Shown here piece after piece: positions 59,060 through 64,000 of a stretch of DNA of 64,000 nucleotides (positions are counted from its first letter, which is position 1; each line of letters opens with the position of its first letter). The notes below the pieces were generated by a model, which saw only the letters and a list, made by a program, of their open reading frames with translations, ran no database searches and had not been told where the DNA came from. Both the position numbers and the translations under genes were made by a program. The stretch comes from Porodaedalea pini (Eukaryota > Basidiomycota > Agaricomycetes > Hymenochaetales > Hymenochaetaceae): the NCBI GenBank assembly GCA_002794775.1, contig NBAY01000001.1, forward strand, positions 806,001 through 870,000, read 5' to 3'.

Positions 59060-59293
59060 ACAGCACAAGGCCGAAAGAGGATAGCTAGAACAAAGGTCGC
59101 AGCTCAAAGATAAGAACAAGGGTATCTTCGTAAGATAGACGGCGGGATAGCGCAGGCATACTAACGTTTGGAAGCCCACAGATGATCAAGGGCCTAGCCA
59201 TATCAACGGTCGGTGTACATTTGTTCATGGCTTCCCGAACTATCCGTGGTTCATTGGCACCCCATCACGATTGTAAGGCATACGGGTTGAACG

Positions 59294-60330
59294 TTATTGA
59301 GGAGAAGGATTCGCAGAATGTCGTTTCTGTCGAGAGGACGCGCGCTTCTCTTGGAACCTGCATGTGAGGCATAGTCACGTTCACGAAACAAAGAACTTCA
59401 TCGAAAATACCACATTAACTCACCAGATCTGTACGCTTCTCGCGGACATGTCTAATTTCTTTGCCAGTTCCATTCTTTCCTCCGTCGTCGGGAAAGCGGT
59501 ACGACAGTACACCTCGTTAAGCACTTTCCGTTGAATGACGTTCGTCCGCTTTCGCTTCTTGTCCACGGCTGGGTGGGTCGCTGACGAAGGCGTATCTACC
59601 TTCGGGGTTCCTCCTGCTGATGGGTTATATGCTGGTGCAGGACTTGTCGGCCGATTGTAATTTCACTTCCGAACCGTCCAGTGGTGGGGATAGGTGCAGG
59701 CACCGAGGCCGTGGACGAGGCTCCGGCGTACGGGTGACGCAAAGTTCGAGGGAGTGCACTTGTAGAAGCTGATAAGCGGCCCTGACGAGCAGACTGTCGT
59801 TTGTTTTGAAACCTGTGGGAAAGACGAAACTATGTCAAATAAAGAATAGCATCGAAGTACCAAGTTCGAGTCACCAAATCTGCACGCTTCTCGTAGACAT
59901 ATTCAACTTGTTCGCAAGCTCCAACCTCTCCTCCGTTGTTGGGAAGGCTGTACGGGCATATACCTCATTCAACACTCTCAGTTGAGCAGCGTCAGCATGC
60001 TTCCTCTTCTTCACGTTCGGATACTCCACCAGCGGAGACTCCTGCGGAGATGGTTTGAATGAATCACGCTGAGTTCGTGTGTACGGAGAGACTTGATGCG
60101 AGTCTGAGTGCTCGGATGGTGTCCGATCTGCAGGGTGTAAGTTACCGTGAATTAGTGATGAATGGCTCGAAAGAGGGGAGCGCACCTGGAACAATGATGG
60201 GTGGCAGGTGACTCCGCAGGCTCATTTGATTCTCGGGAAGACCTACATGGTGATGCAGTCGTGGAGGATGGCTAGCCATCGGCCGGTCTGATTGCAACCG
60301 AGAGACGATAAAAATACTGGGTGGCAACAT
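59294..60330 (-). CDS. Homeobox transcription factor with two tandem homeodomains
   Basis: On the minus strand, exons at 59875-60127 and up to 59812 encode the first homeodomain: KKRKHADAAQLRVLNEVYAR, TAFPTTEERLELANKLNMS, TRSVQIW then FQNKRQ. Further on, 59424 to about 59600 and 59294-59357 encode a second: KKRKRTNVIQRKVLNEVYCR, TAFPTTEERMELAKKLDMS, ARSVQIW then FQEKRA, with the intron at the same codon (after VQIW). The second copy has Glu for the near-invariant Asn of the recognition helix (WFQN). The linker between them changes frame around 59640-59720, through an unplaced intron or an indel, so two adjacent genes or a gene plus relic is possible. The start is uncertain: ATG 60330 or 60279 (MASHPPRLHH). 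A further ATG exon at 60353-60421 did not splice in frame. Confidence 0.65.
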
Positions 60331-60449
60331 ACAAGAACAGAGAGAGACGTACCTTCGTATTTAGAAGGATAAGCAAAAGGAAATGAGGTAGCAAAGTCTT
60401 CGTCCCCCATTGGCGACATTCTGGAAGGGAGCGAATAATGCTCCGTTTC

Positions 60450-60882
60450 TTAATCAATGTTTATGTGAGCAGGTAAAGGGCAATTAAACCAGCGGATTTG
60501 AAAATAGCCGACCTGAATAAGGACCTGCGAATGCTGAAAAAAGCGGAGGGAGAACGGTGCGACCGCTCTTACTCGGCTTTGATGTTTCATTACTTGAGGA
60601 TAGCCCAGAGGAGAACGAATCATGTTGCAGCCCTGGGGCAGCCTGATCCCCTTCCCCAGTTTCGGCAGGACATTCCTCAGCGGTGTAAAAGGATGAGCGA
60701 GTAGAGACGATATCTTCATCGTCCCGGGATATGCTGTGTTGCTGTTTTGGCCACCGGAACGACTTGACAGGCCTCATCTGAAACCGCCTTTGAAGCACCT
60801 CCAGGTCAGGACTCTGGCGCTGGGCACCAGACCATGAAGTGCTGTCAGCGTCCATGGCACTTGCAAAAAACATTCTCGCCAC
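60450..60882 (-). CDS. Hypothetical ORF upstream of the homeobox gene
   Basis: A minus-strand frame (MARMFFASAMDADSTSWSGA..., stop near 60484) is Ser/Glu-rich and lacks a recognised domain. It might be an upstream exon of the homeobox gene or a separate short gene. Support is limited to its open length and protein-like composition. Confidence 0.25.
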
Positions 60883-60959
60883 GGCGCGGAAAATAAAACT
60901 TCCTAGTCATCGTTCTCTAGGATTAGCCGATGATTCATTGCTATAAGACATAATTTGAC

Positions 60960-61333
60960 TCAACTGGAGCGGAACGCGAGCAAGACGATAATGCCGAAGC
61001 ATTTTCGAAGATGTTTCACGCAGCCGGCCTCGAAGAACCACAGCAGTCCAGAAGATCTCCGCTTCTTCAGAGCACTTAGAAGCATAATACTGACAAGGTA
61101 GGATACCAGTAATTCCATTAATGTTGTGAAGATTCGAAGAGTTGAATGAAGTAATACCTGAAAGTTACACCGACACCGATGAACACATCGAGGGCGTTCG
61201 ATAATATCGCCTGCCCTTTCTGCGCAGCACGAGCCTTTACTGCACTCGGGACCACTATTAACGTCGCTACCAGAAGGTAATGCCAAGTAAATGTGAATCC
61301 GAAAAGGTTGCGTAAGCCATCACGGTCTTTCAT
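60960..61333 (-). pseudogene. Possible membrane-protein fragment
   Basis: Minus-strand frames read hydrophobic stretches (FTFTWHYLLVATLIVVPSAV; ALDVFIGVGVTF; LMELLVSYLVSIMLL) in two different frames with a likely intron near 61140. It resembles part of a multipass protein, but no start, family or full model can be supported. It may be a remnant. Confidence 0.25.
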
Positions 61334-61399
61334 AATAAAATATCAGTACATCTGAGAGTACTACTAATAGTAGTAACACATGCATACCTGTCTGATGAG

Positions 61400-62080
61400 C
61401 ATTACTGGCATATCCCTCTTCCAACAAGCGGATTCGGATAGCAACGTGTCGTCTAACCATCGTGAAGTTGGCAGTGAGAGTAGGGCAACGACACTGACCT
61501 GTTCATGGACGTTGACAGACGCTGAACACAGCATCTTCATACTAAGAAGCAGGGTGAGTGAGGTAATGGAAGAATATTTATAACAATGCGGTACTCACTG
61601 TTCATGAAGGCAAGACACGGGTTACATGGCAACAAAAATATTCTGGCCATGGAACCCGAAAAAACAAATGCAAAGTTTTGGCTTTCCCCTTGGGAAGCTT
61701 AAGGTGGTGTTCGTGTTCAAGTCGGCCCAGGTGTCTAACGTGAGATGATAAATTTCCTATTTAGGTACTTTCAAGTTAGCGAGAATCGCTACTTTTATCG
61801 GTCGCGCCGGACAACGTCTGTTGCAAATATTTTATCTGACAGGATACGAGGCATACAGGTGTACAAATTAATAGGTCAGAAGGATGATAAAAAAGTGCAG
61901 AGATAAGATAATCAATGCCAGGATAATGAGTGGGTTACTACAAATTAGTGATGCACGACAGTTACAAGAACAAAAAACAAATATGCATAGGGACTTCCTT
62001 TAACACCATCCTCGGTTGTATACAGAAGGGGAAGAGCAGGGCGAATCAATAAGGAGCGATCGGTCTCACAAACTCGACTC
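61400..62080. other. Intergenic region downstream of the Tyr/Gly-rich gene
   Basis: Only short frames are present. The right part should hold the 3' UTR of the minus-strand gene ending at 62081. No repeat is seen. Confidence 0.4.
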
Positions 62081-63412
62081 TCAATAACCAACACCATATG
62101 GCACCGAGCTTCCGACATAATATGCTCCCGCTCCGCCGCTACCATAGCTCATGCTATGCCTGTGCCCATGCCTGCCCGAGTGGCGATGGCGCGAGCTCGA
62201 GCGGTGTCGGTGATGACTATGCCCGTGGTGCGAAGAGGATGGCTGGATGACGGTGACATTCGGCGTCGTCGCGTACGGACTGCCGGCCGTGTATCCCGGA
62301 GTGTAGCTCGGCTGGAGGTATGGAGATTGGGCTTGCATAGGAGAGATATAGGTGGCTGGATAGGTGGCGTTGGAGTATGCGCGCCGTCGAATGTACGGAG
62401 CGCCAGTGTCGTATGCATTTGCGCCGTAGGCGCCAGGGCTGTATGCGTAGCCGGAGCCAGCGTACCCTTGTGTTCCCGCATATGTATCGCCCAGATAGGG
62501 CGAGAGAGGGCGTGTGCGCGAGCGGGACCGCGATAGGCCTAGGTTCCCCATGACAGACGCCAGCGGGGAATGAGAGCGGAGGGATGCAGAAGAGCCGCGC
62601 CTTGAAAGCCGGCCGCGGCCAGGATATGTGTCGTATGCTGCTCCGTCCTCGAGCAGCCAAGCCTGCTCAAGGATGCGAGCTGCAGTCCCGCCTGCGAATT
62701 CGCAAGCCTCGAGACGCCCGTAAGTGTCAGAGGGACGGCCGGTGTATTGCCAGAGGCGTGTCGCTGCAGTTTACAGATTGAAATGCAAAGAGGCAGGTTG
62801 ATGTAGTCAGTTTTTCTTCGAGAATGGGGGGGAAGAAGAACATACTTTCACCAACTGCGAGGCCGATGAGTGCCTCCCGTTGACGTTCGCGGTCGCCGGC
62901 AAGGGGCTGGCCATACACGCCGTAGTGATATTTCCAGTTGCGCCAGACCTCATAAGCAGCTGCGGCACCGATGTCGCGGGGGAGCATGCGCTGGATGTCA
63001 TCCTGTGCATCGCAAAGTGGGGAGAGAGTTAGTTGGGTGATAGATCATGAGATGCTCTGATGCCAGAGGAAAGGGAGTTGGGAAAAGATACTTACGAGAC
63101 CACCGTATGCACGCCGATGCCAGACTCGCGCCTCCTCCATGCCGACACCTGCGCTCGAGTGGTTCCGCACCCTGTTCCACGCATAGTCGTACATAGCCCT
63201 GCAATGTTGAAGATAAAGTTAAAATGTCAGGAATAGGTCGAGGACGATCAAAGTAGGAAGACTCACGGATCAGCGAGGCCCCCGTGTGCTCGATAATAGT
63301 CGAGGCCGTGCCAGTTGGGCTGCGGCTGGTACGTGGGCTGCATTGGCGAGACAAATTGATAGTTGGAGGTACCCCAGCCCGGGGCATTGCGGTAGACGTC
63401 GTAGTAGGCCAT
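62081..63412 (-). CDS. Conserved basidiomycete protein, Tyr/Gly/His-rich tail
   Basis: Four exons (63267-63412, 63096-63198, 62846-63002, 62081-62763) run from ATG 63410-63412 (MAYYDVYRNAPGWGTSN). The N-terminal half has the conserved helical block MYDYAWNRVRNHS, IGAAAAYEVWRNWKYHYGVY, RERQREALIGLAVGE, then RLWQYTGRPSDTYGRLEACE. Its AAAYEVWR...GLAVGE pattern distantly recalls the small CipC/DUF3759 proteins, but I would not transfer a function. The C-terminal half is low complexity: Arg/Ser-rich, then Tyr/Gly/Pro, then a His/Arg/Ser tract (SSSHHGHSHHRHRSSSRHRH). There is no signal peptide. All introns are GT-AG and keep frame. Confidence 0.7.
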
Positions 63413-63849
63413 AGGAGAATGGGTGGGTGAATCAAAGGTGGACTATCGGTCACTTGGCAGGGTGGCTTTATGAGTAAAGGGGCACTGCTATAGGCGCATA
63501 CAGCCAGAGTCCATCAGAATACATTCCTACATTTTATATTGTACACAGCTGATGACGGAGCACGCTCAGTTCCGATGGTATTTATATTCGTTCTTCACAG
63601 CACAAGGAAGGGCCTTCATTTCGCTAGAACACTCGGCGCATTGTATAGGCATTTCGAAATTCGATGGAGTACGCCGTGGCTGAGTAACTGAGCTAATGAG
63701 TAAGCAAGTTGAGTATGTAAGCGTCGCGTCCAAGTTGCGAGTAACGCGTGCTCGTTGTTCACGACGTCCTCTAGATGGTTCAACACGGTTTATAACATGT
63801 CAGGTGCGCTATAGAGACTCCAGAAGGTGCTCCATACCTCATTCACATG

Positions 63850-64000
63850 CACAGACTCTCTTTATACCGCGTTCGCCGTGCCCAATTTTGACGCAAATGA
63901 GTACGCGAACGCCATACTTGCCGGCGAACCCTTTCCCCCTTTACACCCAAGTACACCAGGAGACGCTGTCCAGCATCAAGTGGGAAAACTAGCTAAAGCC
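63850..64000 (+). CDS. Possible start of COG5 (conserved oligomeric Golgi subunit), cut by window edge
   Basis: From about 63873 the frame reads FAVPNFDANEYANAILAGEP, then PPLHPSTPGDAVQHQVGKLA, open to base 64000. The FDxNEYANAILAGE stretch resembles the N-terminus of fungal COG5, a Golgi tethering subunit. No in-frame ATG is visible before it, so an upstream exon is needed (acceptor-like CACAG near 63853). Identification rests on one short motif. Confidence 0.35.

Noticed and set aside
59130..59190. tRNA-like stretch (GGCGGGATAGCGCAGG...)
   Set aside because: It has an A-box-like start but no matching B box, anticodon arm or closing acceptor stem.

Overview
The window is nuclear DNA of a filamentous basidiomycete, most likely an Agaricomycete. 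Genes are dense and split by many short introns (about 50-60 bp, mostly GT-AG). The readable proteins are fungal housekeeping proteins, and the repeats are eukaryotic (chromodomain LTR retrotransposon, LINE, hAT-type MITE, tRNA-derived SINE). I see no bacterial operon, CRISPR array or plasmid feature. All splice models were read by eye from splice consensus, frame and family conservation.

Layout, left to right. (1) 1-10 kb: the 5' part of PRM1 (cell fusion), an RCC1-type Ran exchange factor, a transmembrane DM9-repeat protein with two apparent frame breaks, a 254-bp hAT-type MITE, and a DUF1771-Smr protein with an N-terminal membrane region. (2) 11.0-17.7 kb: a probable 6.7-kb DNA transposon bounded by 17-bp inverted repeats. 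It holds decayed, intron-bearing copies of parts of at least three host genes (HMG-box factor, eIF4G, prolyl-tRNA synthetase), plus a SINE-like unit and a large fold-back. (3) 18-20.5 kb: a decayed membrane-protein relic and an 862-bp retroelement with an exact 11-bp target duplication. (4) 20.5-43.5 kb: a small conserved protein, an HMT1-type half ABC transporter, a glycine-rich RRM protein, a tentative MBIP-like protein, a small two-helix membrane protein, ribosomal protein S8, UDP-glucose pyrophosphorylase and a Cdc1/Ted1-type metallophosphoesterase. (5) 44.6-57.2 kb: a full-length LINE on the minus strand (11-bp target duplication), interrupted near the 3' end of its ORF2 by a complete chromovirus on the plus strand (426-bp LTRs, 5-bp target duplication). 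(6) 57.2-64 kb: a DCAF7/WDR68-type WD40 protein, a gene with two homeodomains, a Tyr/Gly/His-rich conserved protein, and a possible start of COG5 at the right edge.

The cellular genes are ordinary, unlinked functions: fusion, nuclear transport, vacuolar detoxification, translation, cell-wall precursor supply and GPI/ER maintenance. The unusual biology is in the mobile DNA. The two strongest candidates for something undescribed are the gene-fragment-carrying element at 11047-17716 and the short retroelement at 19562-20423. The latter shares both ends with the full LINE 24 kb away but has a different interior with its own ORF, as expected of a LINE-dependent non-autonomous partner.
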